Shown piece after piece: positions 33,551-46,866 of a DNA stretch of 64,000 bases. The notes under the pieces were generated by a model. It was not told the DNA's origin. It did no database searches and worked only from the letters and a program-made list of their open reading frames with translations. Both the position numbers and the translations under genes were made by a program. How positions within the stretch are numbered: position 1 is the stretch's first letter; each line of letters starts with the position of its first letter. The DNA is from Euonymus europaeus (lineage: Eukaryota; Streptophyta; Magnoliopsida; Celastrales; Celastraceae), in contig OY756962.1 of assembly GCA_963580455.1 (NCBI GenBank), positions 27,541,001-27,605,000 of the forward strand, in the 5' to 3' direction.

Positions 33551-35453
33551 CGGTGATTTTTAGATTGATTTCACACTACTTTTCGAGCTCTACAATCCTG
33601 GCGTTTCGGATTTTGATTTCAGAACTCGTGGCTTGTAGGTCTCTTTTCACCTAGTTAGCCGCGAAATGTGGTTTCTTTACGTAAACGGTTTTATGAATAT
33701 CCGTTTACTCCGAGTTCTGAATTCGGTGATTTTTAGCTTGATTTCACACTACTTTTCGAGCTCTACAATTTTGGGTTTTCGGATTTCGATTTCAGAACTC
33801 GTGGCTACTAGGTCTCGTTTCACCTAGTTAGCCGCGAAATGTGGTTTCTTTACGTAAACGGTTTTATGAATATCCGTTGACTCCGAGTTCTGAATTCGGT
33901 GATTTTTAGCTTGACTTCACACTACTTTTTGAGCTCTACAATCCTGGTGTTTCGGATTTTGATTTCAGAACTCGTGGCTTGTAGGTCTCGTTTCACCTAG
34001 TTAGCCGCAAAATGTGGTTTCTTTACGTAAACGGTTTTATGAATACCCGTTGACTCCGAGTTCTGAATTCGGTGATTTTTAGCTTGATTTCACACTACTT
34101 TTCGAGCTCTACAATCCTGGGGTTTTTGATTTTGATTTCAGAACTCGTGGCTAGTAGGTCTCGTTTCACCTAGTTAGCCGCGAAATGTGATTTCTTTACG
34201 TAAACGGTTTTACGAATATCCGTTGACTCCGAGTTCTGAATTCGGTGATTTTTAGCTTGATTTCACACTACTTTTCGAGCTCTACAATCCTGGGTTTTCG
34301 GATTTCGATTTCAGAACTCGTGGCTAGTAGGTCTCGTTTCACCTAGTTAGCCGCGAAATGTGGTTTCTTTACGTAAACGGTTTTATGAATATCCGTTGAC
34401 TCCGAGTTCTGAATTTGGTGATTTTTAGCTTGATTTCACACTACTTTTCGAGCTCTACAATCCTGGGTTTTCGGATTTCGATTTCAGACCTGGTGGCTAG
34501 TAGGTCTCGTTTCACCTAGTTAGCCGCAAAATTTGGTTTCTTTACGTAAACGGTTTTATGAATTTCCGTTGACTCCGAGTTCTGAATTCGGTGATTTTTA
34601 GCTTGATTTCACACTACTTTTCGAGCTCTACAATTTTGGGTTTTCGGATTTTGATTTGAGAACTCGTGGCTAGTAGGTCTCGTTTCACCTAGTTAGCCGC
34701 GAAATGTGGTTTCTTTACGTAAACGGTTTTATGAATATCCGTTGATTCCGAGTTCTGAATTCGGTGATTTTTAGATTGATTTCACACTACTTTTCGAGCT
34801 CTACAATCCTGGCGTTTCGGATTTTGATTTCAGAACTCGTGGCTTGTAGGTCTCTTTTCACCTAGTTAGCCGCGAAATGTGGTTTCTTTACGTAAACGGT
34901 TTTATGAATATCCGTTTACTCCGAGTTCTGAATTCGGTGATTTTTAGCTTGATTTCACACTACTTTTCGAGCTCTACAATTTTGGGTTTTCGGATTTCGA
35001 TTTCAGAACTCGTGGCTACTAGGTCTCGTTTCACCTAGTTAGCCGCAAAATGTGGTTTCTTTACGTAAACGGTTTTATGAATATCCGTTGACTCCGAGTT
35101 CTGAATTCGGTGATTTTTAGCTTGACTTCACACTACTTTTTGAGCTCTACAATCCTGGTGTTTCGGATTTTGATTTCAGAACTCGTGGCTTGTATGTCTC
35201 GTTTCACCTAGTTAGCCGCAAAATGTGGTTTCTTTACGTAAACGGTTTTATGAATACCCGTTGACTCCGAGTTCTGAATTCGGTGATTTTTAGCTTGATT
35301 TCACACTACTTTTCGAGCTCTACAATCCTGGGGTTTTGGATTTTGATTTCAGAACTCGTGGCTAGTAGGTCTCGTTTCACCTAGTTAGCCGCGAAATGTG
35401 ATTTCTTTACGTAAACGGTTTTACGAATATCCGTTGACTCCGAGTTCTGAATT
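33551..35453. repeat. HOR-I segment (C-D-E-F-G-A-D/B-C-D-E-F) between two HOR-II blocks
   Basis: Eleven monomers return to the A-G types in correct order, with the D/B fusion at 34,589 in place of B. The A mark CAGACCTGG at 34,485 is 3,287 bp (exactly 19 monomers) after the previous one at 31,198. Private changes include GGGGTTTTTGATTTTG in F (about 34,122), CCGCAAAATG in the D monomer (about 35,045) and GGCTTGTATGTC in E. The preceding HOR-II monomer (33,378) ends with GTTGATTCC and runs directly into C, so the left border is an exchange point in the conserved 3' part of the monomer. Confidence 0.88.
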
Positions 35454-37007
35454 CGGTGATTTTTAGCTTGATTTCACACTACTTTTCGAGCTCTACAATC
35501 CTGGGTTTTCGGATTTCAATTTCAGAACTCGTGGCTAGTAGCTCTCGTTTCACCTAGTTAGCCGCGAAATGTGGTTTCTTTACGTAAACGGTTTTATGAA
35601 TATCCGTTGACTCCGAGTTCTGAATTCGGTGATTTTTTACTTGATTTCACACTAATTTTCGAGCTCTACAATCCTGGGTTTTCAGATTTCGATTTCAGAA
35701 CTCGTGGCTAGTAGGTCTCGTTTCACCTAGTTAGCTGCGAAATGAGGTTTCTTTACGTAAACGGTTTTACGAATATCCGTTGACTCTGACTTCTGAATTC
35801 GGTGATTTTTAGCTTGATTTCACACTACTTTTCGAGCTCTACAATCCTGGGTTTTCGAATTTCGATTTCACAACTCGTGGCTAGTAGGTCTCGTTTCACC
35901 TAGTTAGCCACGAAATGTGGTTTCTTTACGTAAACGGTTTTATGAATATCCGTTGACTCCGAGTTCTGAATTCGGTGATTTTTAGCTTGATTTCACACTA
36001 CTTTTCGAGCTCTACAATCTTGGGTTTTCGGATTTCGATTTCAGAACTCGTGGCTACTAGGTCTCGTTTCACCTAGTTAGCCGCGAAATGTGGTTTCTTT
36101 ATGTAAACGGTTTTATGAATATCCGTTGATTCCGAGTTCTGAATTCGGTGATTTTTAACTTGATTTCACACTACTTTTCGAGCTCTACAATCCTGGCGTT
36201 TCGGATTTCGATTTCAGAACTCGTGGCTTGTAGGTCTCGTTTCACCTAGTTAGCCGCGAAATGTGGTTTCTTTACGTAAACGGTTTTATGAATATCCGTT
36301 GATTCCGAGTTCTGAATTCGGTGATTTTTAGCTTGATTTCACACTACTTTTTGAGCTCTACAATCCTGGATTTTCGGATTTCAATTTCAGAACTCGTGGC
36401 TAGTAGGTCTCGTTTCACCTAGTTAGCCGCGAAATGTGGTTTCTTTACGTAAACGGTTTTATGAATATCCGTTGACTCCGAGTTCTGAATTCGGTGATTT
36501 TTAGCTTGATTTCACACTACTTTTCGTGCTCTACAATCCTGGTGTTTCGGATTTTGATTTGAGAACTCGTTGCTAGTAGGTCTCGTTTCCCCTAGTTAGC
36601 CGCGAAATGTGGTTTCTTTACGTAAACGGTTTTATGAATATCCGTTGACTCCGAGTTCTGAATTCGGTGATTTTTAGCTTGATTTCACACTACTTTTCGA
36701 GCTCTACAATCCTGGGTTTTCGGATTTCAATTTCAGAACTCGTGGCTAGTAGCTCTCGTTTCACCTAGTTAGCCGCGAAATGTGGTTTCTTTACGTAAAC
36801 GGTTTTATGAATATCCGTTGACTCCGAGTTCTGAATTCGGTGATTTTTTACTTGATTTCACACTAATTTTCGAGCTCTACAATCCTGGGTTTTCGGATTT
36901 CGATTTCAGAACTCGTGGCTAGTAGGTCTCGTTTCACCTAGTTAGCTGCGAAATGTGGTTTTACGTAAACGGTTTTACGAATATCCGTTGACTCCGAGTT
37001 CTGAATT
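35454..37007. repeat. HOR-II block, second copy of 31,994-33,550
   Basis: Nine monomers repeat 31,994-33,550 at an offset of exactly 3,460 bp (20 monomers). Shared private changes include GACTCTGACTTCTG (32,323 and 35,783), TTTCACAACTCG, TTAGCTGCGAAATGAGG, and TTTTCGTGCTC. The last monomer has lost three bases (AATGTGGTTTTACG at about 36,953) and then continues into H3, whereas the first copy continues into HOR-I C. Together with the HOR-I segment before it this is a multi-kilobase duplication carrying pieces of both families. Confidence 0.9.
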
Positions 37008-40000
37008 CGGTGATTTTTAGCTTGATTTCACACTACTTTTCGAGCTCTACAATCCTGGGTTTTCGAATTTTGATTTCAGAACTCGTGGCTAGTAGGTCTC
37101 GTTTCACCTAGTTAGCCAAGAAATGTGGTTTCTTTACGTAAACGGTTTTATGAATATCCGTTGACTCCGAGTTCTGAATTCGGTGATTTTTAGCTTGATT
37201 TCACACTACTTTTCGAGCTCTACAATCTTGGGTTTTCGGATTTCGATTTCAGAACTCGTGGCTATTAGGTCTCGTTTCACCTAGTTAGCCGCGAAATGTG
37301 GTTTCTTTATGTAAACGGTTTTATGAATATCCGTTGATTCCGAGTTCTGAATTCGGTGATTTTTAACTTGATTTCACACTACTTTTCGAGCTCTACAATC
37401 CTAGCATTTCGGATTTTGATTTCAGAACTCGTGGCTTGTAGGTCTCGTTTCACCTAGTTAGCCGCGAAATGTGGTTTCTTTACGTAAACGGTTTTATGAA
37501 TATCCATTGATTCCGAGTTCTGAATTCGGTGATTTTTAGCTTGATTTCACACTACTTTTCGAGCTCTACAATCCTGGGTTTTCGGATTTCAATTTCAGAA
37601 CTCGTGGCTAGTAGGTCTCGTTTCACCTAGTTAGCCGCGAAATGTGGTTTCTTTACGTAAACGGTTTTATGAATATCCGTTGACTCCGAGTTCTGAATTC
37701 GGTGATTTTTAGCTTGATTTCACACTACTTTTCGTGCTCTACAATCCTGGTGTTTCGGATTTTGATTTGAGAACTCGTTGCTAGTAGGTCTCATTTCCCC
37801 TAGTTAGCCGCGAAATGTGGTTTCTTTACGTAAACGGTTTTATGAATATCCGTTGACTCCGAGTTCTGAATTCGGTGATTTTTAGCTTGATTTCACACTA
37901 CTTTTCGAGCTCTACAATCCTGGGTTTTCGGATTTCAATTTCAGAACTCGTGGCTAGTAGCTCTCGTTTCACCTAGTTAGCCGCGAAATGTGGTTTCTTT
38001 ACGTAAACGGTTTTATGAATATCCGTTGACTCCGAGTTCTGAATTCGGTGATTTTTTACTTGATTTCACACTAATTTTCGAGCTCTACAATCCTGGGTTT
38101 TCGGATTTCGATTTCAGAACTCGTGGCTAGTAGGTCTCGTTTCACCTAGTTAGCTGCGAAATGTGGTTTCTTTACGTAAACGGTTTTACGAATATCCGTT
38201 GACTCCGAGTTCTGAATTCGGTGATTTTTAGCTTGATTTCACACTACTTTTCGAGCTCTACAATCCTGGGTTTTCTTATTTCGATTTCAGAACTCGTGGC
38301 TAGTAGGTCTCGTTTCACCTAGTTAGCCACGAAATGTGGTTTCTTTACGTAAACGGTTTTATGAATATCCGTTGACTCCGAGTTCTGAATTCGGTGATTT
38401 TTAGCTTGATTTCACACTACTTTTCGAGCTCTACAATCCTGGGTTTTCGGATTTCGATTTCAGAACTCGTGGCTAGTAGGTCTCGTTTCACCTAGTTAGC
38501 TGCGAAATGTGGTTTCTTTACGTAAACGGTTTTACGAATATCCGTTGACTCCGAGTTCTGAATTCGGTGATTTTTAGCTTGATTTCACACTACTTTTCGA
38601 GCTCTACAATCCTGGGTTTTCGAATTTCGATTTCAGAACTCGTGGCTAGTAGGTCTCGTTTCACCTAGTTAGCCACGAAATGTGGTTTCTTTACGTAAAC
38701 GGTTTTATGAATATCCGTTGACTCCGAGTTCTGAATTCGGTGATTTTTAGCTTGATTTCACACTACTTTTCGAGCTCTACAATTTTGGGTTTTCGGATTT
38801 TGATTTCAGAACTCGTGGCTTGTAGGTCTCGTTTCACCTAGTTAGCCGCAAAATGTGGTTTCTTTACGTAAACGATTTTATGAATACCCGTTGACTCCGA
38901 GTTCTGAATTCGGTGATTTTTAGCTTGATTTCACACTACTTTTCGAGCTCTACAATCCTGGGTTTTCGGATTTCAATTTCAGAACTCGTGGCTAGTAGGT
39001 CTCGTTTCACCTAGTTAGCCGCGAAATGTGGTTTCTTTACGTAAACTGTTTTATGAATATCCGTTGACTCCGAGTTCTGAATTCGGTGATTTTTAGCTTG
39101 ATTTCACACTACTTTTCGTGCTCTACAATCCTGGTGTTTCGGATTTTGATTTGAGAACTCGTTGCTAGTAGGTCTCGTTTCTCCTAGTTGGCCGCGAAAT
39201 GTGGTTTCTTTACGTAAACGGTTTTATGAATATCCGTTGACTCCGAGTTCTGAATTCGGTGATTTTTAGCTTGATTTCACACTACTTTTCGAGCTCTACA
39301 ATCCTGGGTTTTCGGATTTCAATTTCAGAACTCGTGGCTAGTAGCTCTCGTTTCACCTAGTTAGCCGCGAAATGTGGTTTCTTTACGTAAACGGTTTTAT
39401 GAATATCCGTTGACTCCGAGTTCTGAATTCGGTGATTTTTTACTTGATTTCACACTAATTTTCGAGCTCTACAATCCTGGGTTTTCGGATTTCGATTTCA
39501 GAACTCGTGGCTAGTAGGTCTCGTTTCACCTAGTTAGCTGCGAAATGTGGTTTCTTTACGTAAACGGTTTTACGAATATCCGTTGACTCCGAGTTCTGAA
39601 TTCGGTGATTTTTAGCTTGATTTCACACTACTTTTCGAGCTCTACAATCCTGGGTTTTCGAATTTTGATTTCAGAACTCGTGGCTAGTAGGTCTCGTTTC
39701 ACCTAGTTAGCCACGAAATGTGGTTTCTTTACGTAAACGGTTTTATGAATATCCGTTGACTCCGAGTTCTGAATTCGGTGATTTTTAGCTTGATTTCACA
39801 CTACTTTTCGAGCTCTACAATCTTGGGTTTTCGGATTTCGATTTCAGAACTCGTGGCTATTAGGTCTCGTTTCACCTAGTTAGCCGCGAAATGTGGTTTC
39901 TTTATGTAAACGGTTTTATGAATATCCGTTGATTCCGAGTTCTGAATTCGGTGATTTTTAACTTGATTTCACACTACTTTTCGAGCTCTACAATCCTAGC

Positions 40001-40121
40001 ATTTCGGATTTTGATTTCAGAACTCGTGGCTTGTAGGTCTCGTTTCACCTAGTTAGCCGCGAAATGTGGTTTCTTTACGTAAACGGTTTTATGAATATCC
40101 GTTGACTTCGAGTTCTGAATT
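37008..40121. repeat. HOR-II derivatives, with an inserted H2'-H3-D/E group
   Basis: The order is H3-H4-H5-H6-H7-H1-H2-H3, then H2' (38,392), H3 (38,565) and D/E (38,738), then H6-H7-H1-H2-H3-H4-H5. H4 now reads GGCTATTAGG and H5 reads CCTAGCATTTCGG with GATTTTG, which distinguishes this set from the 31,994 copy. H2' lacks the GGTGATTTTTTACTTG start. The D/E monomer already has AAACGATTTTATG, the form carried by later copies. H7 at 37,700 to H7 at 39,084 spans 8 monomers (1,384 bp). Confidence 0.8.
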
Positions 40122-41505
40122 CGGTGATTTTTAGCTTGATTTCACACTAATTTTCGAGCTAACCAATCCTAGCGTTTCGGATTTCGATTTCAGAACTCGT
40201 GGATAGTAGGTCTCGTTTCACCTAGTTAGCCGCGAAATGTGGTTTCTTTACGTAAACGGTTTTATGAATATCCGTTGACTCCGAGTTCTGAATTCGGTGA
40301 TTTTTAGCTTGATTTCACACTACTTTTCGAGCACTACAATCCTAGGGTTTCGGATTTTGATTTCAGAACTCGTGGCTTGTAGGTCTCGTTCCACCTAGTT
40401 AGCCGCAAAATGTGGTTTCTTTACGTAAACGGTTTTATGAATATCCGTGGACTCCGAGTTCTGAATTCGGTGATTTTTAGCTTGATTTCACACTACTTTT
40501 CGAGCTCTACAATCCTGGCGTTTCGGATTTTGATTTCAGAACTCGTGGCTTGTAGGTCTCGTTTCACCTAGTTAGCCGCGAAATGTGGTTTCTTTACGTA
40601 AACGGTTTTATGAATATCCGTTGACTCCGAGTTCTGAATTCGGTGATTTTTAGCTTGATTTCACACTAGTTTTCGAGCTCTACAATCCTGGGTTTTCGGA
40701 TTTCAATTTCAGAACTCGTGGCTAGTAGGTCTCGTTTCACCTAGTTAGCCACGAAATGTGGTTTCTTTACGTAAACGGTTTTATGAATATCCGTTGACTC
40801 CGATTCCTGAATTCGGTGATTTTTAGATTGATTTCACACTACTTTTCGAGCTCTACAATCCTGGCATTTCGGATTTTGATTTCAGAACTCGTGGCTTGTA
40901 GGTCTCTTTTCACCTAGTTAGCCGCGAAATGTGGTTTCTTTACGTAAACGGTTTTATGAATATCCGTTTACTCCGAGTTCTGAATTCGGTGATTTTTAGC
41001 TTGATTTCACACTACTTTTCGAGCTCTACAATTTTGGGTTTTCGGATTTCGATTTCAGAACTCGTGGCTACTAGGTCTCGTTTCACCTAGTTAGCCGCGA
41101 GATGTGGTTTCTTTACGTAAACGGTTTTATGAATATCCGTTGACTCCGAGTTCTGAATTCGGTGATTTTTAGCTTGATTTCACACTACTTTTCGAGCTCT
41201 ACAATCCTGGAGTTTCGGATTTTGATTTCAGAACTCGTGGCTTGTAGGTATCTTTTCACCTAGTTAGCCGCGAAATGTGGTTTCTTTACGTAAACGGTTT
41301 TATGAATATCCGTTTACTCCGAGTTCTGAATTCGGTGATTTTTAGCTTGATTTCACACTACTTTTCGAGCTCTACAATTTTGGGTTTTCGGATTTCGATT
41401 TCAGAACTCGTGGCTACTAGGTCTCGTTTCACCTAGTTAGCCGCGAAATGTGGTTTCTTTACGTAAACGGTTTTATGAATATCCGTTGACTCCGAGTTCT
41501 GAATT
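40122..41505. repeat. Mosaic with C- and D-type monomers and a GCTAACC monomer
   Basis: The 40,122 monomer has CGAGCTAACCAATCC and GGATAGTAGG and is preceded by GTTGACTTCGAG. The monomer at 62,437 shares all three, 22,315 bp away. The next monomers are a GAGCACTAC type, a CTGGCGTTTCGG type and an H6-like type ending GACTCCGATTCCTG. Then come two C-D pairs: 40,814/40,987 and 41,160/41,333. The C monomers keep CTTTTCACC and CCGTTTACTCC of HOR-I, with private changes CTGGCATTTCGG and GGTATCTTTTC. The C-D pair is a two-monomer (346 bp) tandem repeat. Confidence 0.78.
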
Positions 41506-42888
41506 CGGTGATTTTTAGCTTGATTTCACACTACTTTTTGAGCTCTACAATCCTGGCGTTTCGGATTTTGATTTCAGAACTCGTGGCTTGTATGTCTCGT
41601 TCCACCTAGTTAGCCGCGAAATGTGGTTTCTTTACGTAAACGGTTTTATGAATATCCGTTGACTCCGAGTTCTGAATTCGGTGATTTTTAGCTTGATTTC
41701 ACACTACTTTTTGAGCTCTACAATCCTGGCGTTTCGGATTTTGATTTCAGAACTCGTGGCTTGTATGTCTCGTTCCACCTAGTTAGCCACGAAATGTGGT
41801 TTCTTTACGTAAACGGTTTTATGAATATCCGTTGACTCCGAGTTCTGAATTCGGTGATTTTTAGCTTGATTTCACACTACTTTTCGAGCTCTACAATCCT
41901 GGTTTTTCGGATTTCAATTTCAGAACTCGTGGCTAGTAGCTCTCGTTTCACCTAGTTAGCCGCGAAATGTGGTTTCTTTACGTAAACGGTTTTATGAATA
42001 TCCGTTGACTCCGAGTTCTGAATTCGGTGATTTTTTACTTGATTTCACACTAATTTTCGAGCTCTACAATCCTGGGTTTTCAGATTTCGATTTCAGAACT
42101 CGTGGCTAGTAGGTCTCGTTTCACCTAGTTAGCTGCGAAATGAGGTTTCTTTACGTAAACGGTTTTACGAATATCCGTTGACTCCGAGTTCTGAATTCGG
42201 TGATTTTTAGCTTGATTTCACACTACTTTTCGAGCTCTACAATCCTGAGTTTTCAAATTTCGATTTCAGAACTCGTGGCTAGTAGGTCTCGTTTCACCTA
42301 GTTAGCCACGAAATGTGGTTTCTTTACGTAAACAGTTTTATGAATATCCGTTGACTCCGAGTTCTGAATTCGGTGATTTTTAGCTTGATTTCACACTACT
42401 TTCGAGCTCTACAATCTTGGGTTTTCGGATTTCGATTTCAGAACTCGTGGCTACTAGGTCTCGTTTCACCTAGTTAGCCGCGAAATGTGGTTTCTTTATG
42501 TAAACGGTTTTATGAATATCCGTTGATTCCGAGTTCTGAATTCGGTGATTTTTAACTTGATTTCACACTACTTTTTGAGCTCTACAATCCTGGAGTTTCG
42601 GATTTCGATTTCAGAACTCGTGGCTTGTAGGTCTCGTTTCACCTAGTTAGCCGCGAAATGTGGTTTCTTTACGTAAACGGTTTTATGAATATCCGTTGAT
42701 TCCGAGTTCTGAATTCGGTGATTTTTAGCTTGATTTCACACTACTTTTCGAGCTCTACAATCCTGGATTTTTGGATTTCAATTTCAGAACTCGTGGCTAG
42801 TAGGTCTCGTTTCACCTAGTTAGCCGCGAAATGTGGTTTCTTTACGTAAACGGTTTTATGAATATCCGTTGACTCCGAGTTCTGAATT
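41506..42888. repeat. Eight-monomer segment, left copy of a 2,767-bp-spaced duplication
   Basis: The content is two GGCTTGTATGTCTCGTTCC monomers (41,506 and 41,679), then H1-H2-H3-H4-H5-H6. The matching segment is 44,273-45,655. Shared rare changes are CCTGAGTTTTCAAATTTCG (42,245 and 45,012), GTAAACAGTTTTATG, and the one-T deletion CACTACTTTCGAGC (about 42,403 and 45,170). The offset equals 16 monomers minus that base. H5 has CTGGAGTTTCGG and H6 has CTGGATTTTTGG, forms that recur at 43,062-43,407 and 43,754-44,099. Confidence 0.88.
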
Positions 42889-43061
42889 CGGTGATTTTTA
42901 GCTTGATTTCACACTACTTTTCGAGCTCTACAATCCTGGGTTTTCGGATTTCAATTTCAGAACTCGTGGCTAGTAGCTCTCGTTTCACCTAGTTAGCCGC
43001 GAAATGTGGTTTCTTTATGTAAACGGTTTTATGAATATCCGTTGATTCCGAGTTCTGAATT

Positions 43062-44445
43062 CGGTGATTTTTAACTTGATTTCACACTACTTTTTGAGCT
43101 CTACAATCCTGGAGTTTCGGATTTCGATTTCAGAACTCGTGGCTTGTAGGTCTCGTTTCACCTAGTTAGCCGCGAAATGTGGTTTCTTTACGTAAACGGT
43201 TTTATGAATATCCGTTGATTCCGAGTTCTGAATTCGGTGATTTTTAGCTTGATTTCACACTACTTTTCGAGCTCTACAATCCTGGATTTTTGGATTTCAA
43301 TTTCAGAACTCGTGGCTAGTAGGTCTCGTTTCACCTAGTTAGCCGCGAAATGTGGTTTCTTTACGTAAACGGTTTTATGAATATCCGTTGACTCCGAGTT
43401 CTGAATTCGGTGATTTTTAGCTTGATTTCACACTACTTTTCGAGCTCTACAATCCTGGGTTTTCGGATTTCGATTTCAGAACTCGTGGCTACTAGGTCTC
43501 GTTTCACCTAGTTAGCCGCGAAATGTGGTTTCTTTACGTAAACGGTTTTATGAATATCCGTTGACTCCGAGTTCTGAATTCGGTGATTTTTAACTTGATT
43601 TCACACTACTTTTTGAGCTCTACAATCCTGGCGTTTCGGATTTTGATTTCAGAACTCGTGGCTTGTATGTCTCGTTCCACCTAGTTAGCCGCGAAATGTG
43701 GTTTCTTTACGTAAACGGTTTTATGAATATCCGTTGACTCCGAGTTCTGAATTCGGTGATTTTTAGCTTGATTTCACACTACTTTTTGAGCTCTACAATC
43801 CTGGAGTTTCGGATTTCGATTTCAGAACTCGTGGCTTGTAGGTCTCGTTTCACCTAGTTAGCCGCGAAATGTGGTTTCTTTACGTAAACGGTTTTATGAA
43901 TATCCGTTGATTCCGAGTTCTGAATTCGGTGATTTTTAGCTTGATTTCACACTACTTTTCGAGCTCTACAATCCTGGATTTTTGGATTTCAATTTCAGAA
44001 CTCGTGGCTAGTAGGTCTCGTTTCACCTAGTTAGCCGCGAAATGTGGTTTCTTTACGTAAACGGTTTTATGAATATCCGTTGACTCCGAGTTCTGAATTC
44101 GGTGATTTTTAGCTTGATTTCACACTACTTTTCGAGCTCTACAATCCTGGGTTTTCGGATTTCGATTTCAGAACTCGTGGCTACTAGGTCTCGTTTCACC
44201 TAGTTAGCCGCGAAATGTGGTTTCTTTACTTAAACGGTTTTATGAATATCCGTTGACTCCGAGTTCTGAATTCGGTGATTTTTAGCTTGATTTCACACTA
44301 CTTTTTGAGCTCTACAATCCTGGCGTTTCGGATTTTGATTTCAGAACTCGTGGCTTGTATGTCTCGTTCCACCTAGTTAGCCGCGAAATGTGGTTTCTTT
44401 ACGTAAACGGTTTTATGAATATCCGTTGACTCCGAGTTCTGAATT
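43062..44445. repeat. Four-monomer repeat in two tandem copies, 692 bp each
   Basis: Copies are 43,062-43,753 and 43,754-44,445. Each has H5 (CTGGAGTTTCGG), H6 (CTGGATTTTTGG), a D/H4-like monomer (GGCTACTAGG) and a GGCTTGTATGTCTCGTTCC monomer. Differences seen are TTTAACTTG versus TTTAGCTTG and one TTTACTTAAACGG in the second copy. The monomer just before, 42,889-43,061, has an H1 front (CTAGTAGCTCTCG) and an H4 back (TTTATGTAAACGG, GTTGATTCC). It is a fused monomer that probably marks the exchange that seeded the repeat. Confidence 0.85.
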
Positions 44446-46866
44446 CGGTGATTTTTAGCTTGATTTCACACTACTTTTTGAGCTCTACAATCCTGGCGTT
44501 TCGGATTTTGATTTCAGAACTCGTGGCTTGTATGTCTCGTTCCACCTAGTTAGCCACGAAATGTGGTTTCTTTACGTAAACGGTTTTATGAATATCCGTT
44601 GACTCCGAGTTCTGAATTCGGTGATTTTTAGCTTGATTTCACACTACTTTTCGAGCTCTACAATCCTGGGTTTTCGGATTTCAATTTCAGAACTCGTGGC
44701 TAGTAGCTCTCGTTTCACCTAGTTAGCCGCGAAATGTGGTTTCTTTACGTAAACGGTTTTATGAATATCCGTTGACTCCGAGTTCTGAATTCGGTGATTT
44801 TTTACTTGATTTCACACTAATTTTCGAGCTCTACAATCCTGGGTTTTCAGATTTCGATTTCAGAACTCGTGGCTAGTAGGTCTCGTTTCACCTAGTTAGC
44901 TGCGAAATGAGGTTTCTTTACGTAAACGGTTTTACGAATATCCGTTGACTCCGAGTTCTGAATTCGGTGATTTTTAGCTTGATTTCACACTACTTTTCGA
45001 GCTCTACAATCCTGAGTTTTCAAATTTCGATTTCAGAACTCGTGGCTAGTAGGTCTCGTTTCACCTAGTTAGCCACGAAATGTGGTTTCTTTACGTAAAC
45101 AGTTTTATGAATATCCGTTGACTCCGAGTTCTGAATTCATTGATTTTTAGCTTGATTTCACACTACTTTCGAGCTCTACAATCTTGGGTTTTCGGATTTC
45201 GATTTCAGAACTCGTGGCTACTAGGTCTCGTTTCACCTAGTTAGCCGCGAAATGTGGTTTCTTTATGTAAACGGTTTTATGAATATCCGTTGATTCCGAG
45301 TTCTGAATTCGGTGATTTTTAACTTGATTTCACACTACTTTTTGAGCTCTACAATCCTGGAGTTTCGGATTTCGATTTCAGAACTCGTGGCTTGTAGGTC
45401 TCGTTTCACCTAGTTAGCCGCGAAATGTGGTTTCTTTACGTAAACGGTTTTATGAATATCCGTTGATTCCGAGTTCTGAATTCGGTGATTTTTAGCTTGA
45501 TTTCACACTACTTTTCGAGCTCTACAATCCTGGATTTTTGGATTTCAATTTCAGAACTCGTGGCTAGTAGGTCTCGTTTCACCTAGTTAGCCGCGAAATG
45601 TGGTTTCTTTACGTAAACGGTTTTATGAATATCCGTTGACTCCGAGTTCTGAATTCGGTGATTTTTAGCTTGATTTCACACTACTTTTCGAGCTCTACAA
45701 TCCTGGGTTTTCGGATTTCAATTTCAGAACTCGTGGCTAGTAGCTCTCGTTTCAACTAGTTAGCCGCGAAATGTGGTTTCTTTACGTAAACGGTTTTATG
45801 AATATCCGTTGACTCCGAGTTCTGAATTCGGTGATTTTTTACTTGATTTCACACTAATTTTCGAGCTCTACAATCCTGGGTTTTCGGATTTCGATTTCAG
45901 AACTCGTGGCTAGTAGGTCTCGTTTCACCTAGTTAGCTGTGAAATGTGGTTTCTTTACGTAAACGGTTTTACGAATATCCGTTGACTCCGAGTTCTGAAT
46001 TCGGTGATTTTTAGCTTGATTTCACACTACTTTTCGAGCTCTACAATCCTGGGTTTTCGAATTTTGATTTCAGAACTCGTGGCTAGTAGGTCTCGTTTCA
46101 CCTAGTTAGCCACGAAATGTGGTTTCTTTACGTAAACGGTTTTATGAATATCCGTTGACTCCGAGTTCTGAATTCGGTGATTTTTAGCTTGATTTCACAC
46201 TACTTTTCGAGCTCTACAATCTTGGGTTTTCGGATTTCGATTTCAGAACTCGTGGCTACTAGGTCTCGTTTCACCTAGTTAGCTGCGAAATGAGGTTTCT
46301 TTACGTAAACGGTTTTACGAATATCCGTTGACTCCGAGTTCTGAATTCGGTGATTTTTAGCTTGATTTCACACTACTTTTCGAGCTCTACAATCCTGGGT
46401 TTTCGAATTTCGATTTCAGAACTCGTGGCTAGTAGGTCTCGTTTCACCTAGTTAGCCACGAAATGTGGTTTCTTTACGTAAACAGTTTTATGAATATCCG
46501 TTGACTCCGAGTTCTGAATTCGGTGATTTTTAGCTTGATTTCACACTACTTTTCGAGCTCTACAATCTTGGGTTTTCGGATTTCGATTTCAGAACTCGTG
46601 GCTACTAGGTCTCGTTTCACCTAGTTAGCCGCGAAATGTGGTTTCTTTACGTAAACGGTTTTATGAATATCCGTTGACTCCGAGTTCTGAATTCGGTGAT
46701 TTTTAGCTTGATTTCACACTACTTTTTGAGCTCTACAATCCTGGCGTTTCGGATTTTGATTTCAGAACTCGTGGCTTGTATGTCTCGTTCCACCTAGTTA
46801 GCCGCGAAATGTGGTTTCTTTACGTAAACGGTTTTATGAATATCCGTTGACTCCGAGTTCTGAATT
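44446..46866. repeat. HOR-II derivative, including the right copy of the 41,506 segment
   Basis: The monomers from 44,446 to 45,655 repeat 41,679-42,888. Private changes in this copy are GAATTCATTGATTTTTAG (45,134) and CGTTTCAACTAG (45,749). Then follow H1, H2 (TTAGCTGTGAAATG), H3 (46,002), an H4 front with H2 back (46,175, GGCTACTAGG then GCTGCGAAATGAGG), H3 with GTAAACAG, an H4/D-like monomer and a GGCTTGTATGTC monomer. The five monomers 46,002-46,866 resemble 49,289-50,153. Confidence 0.82.
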
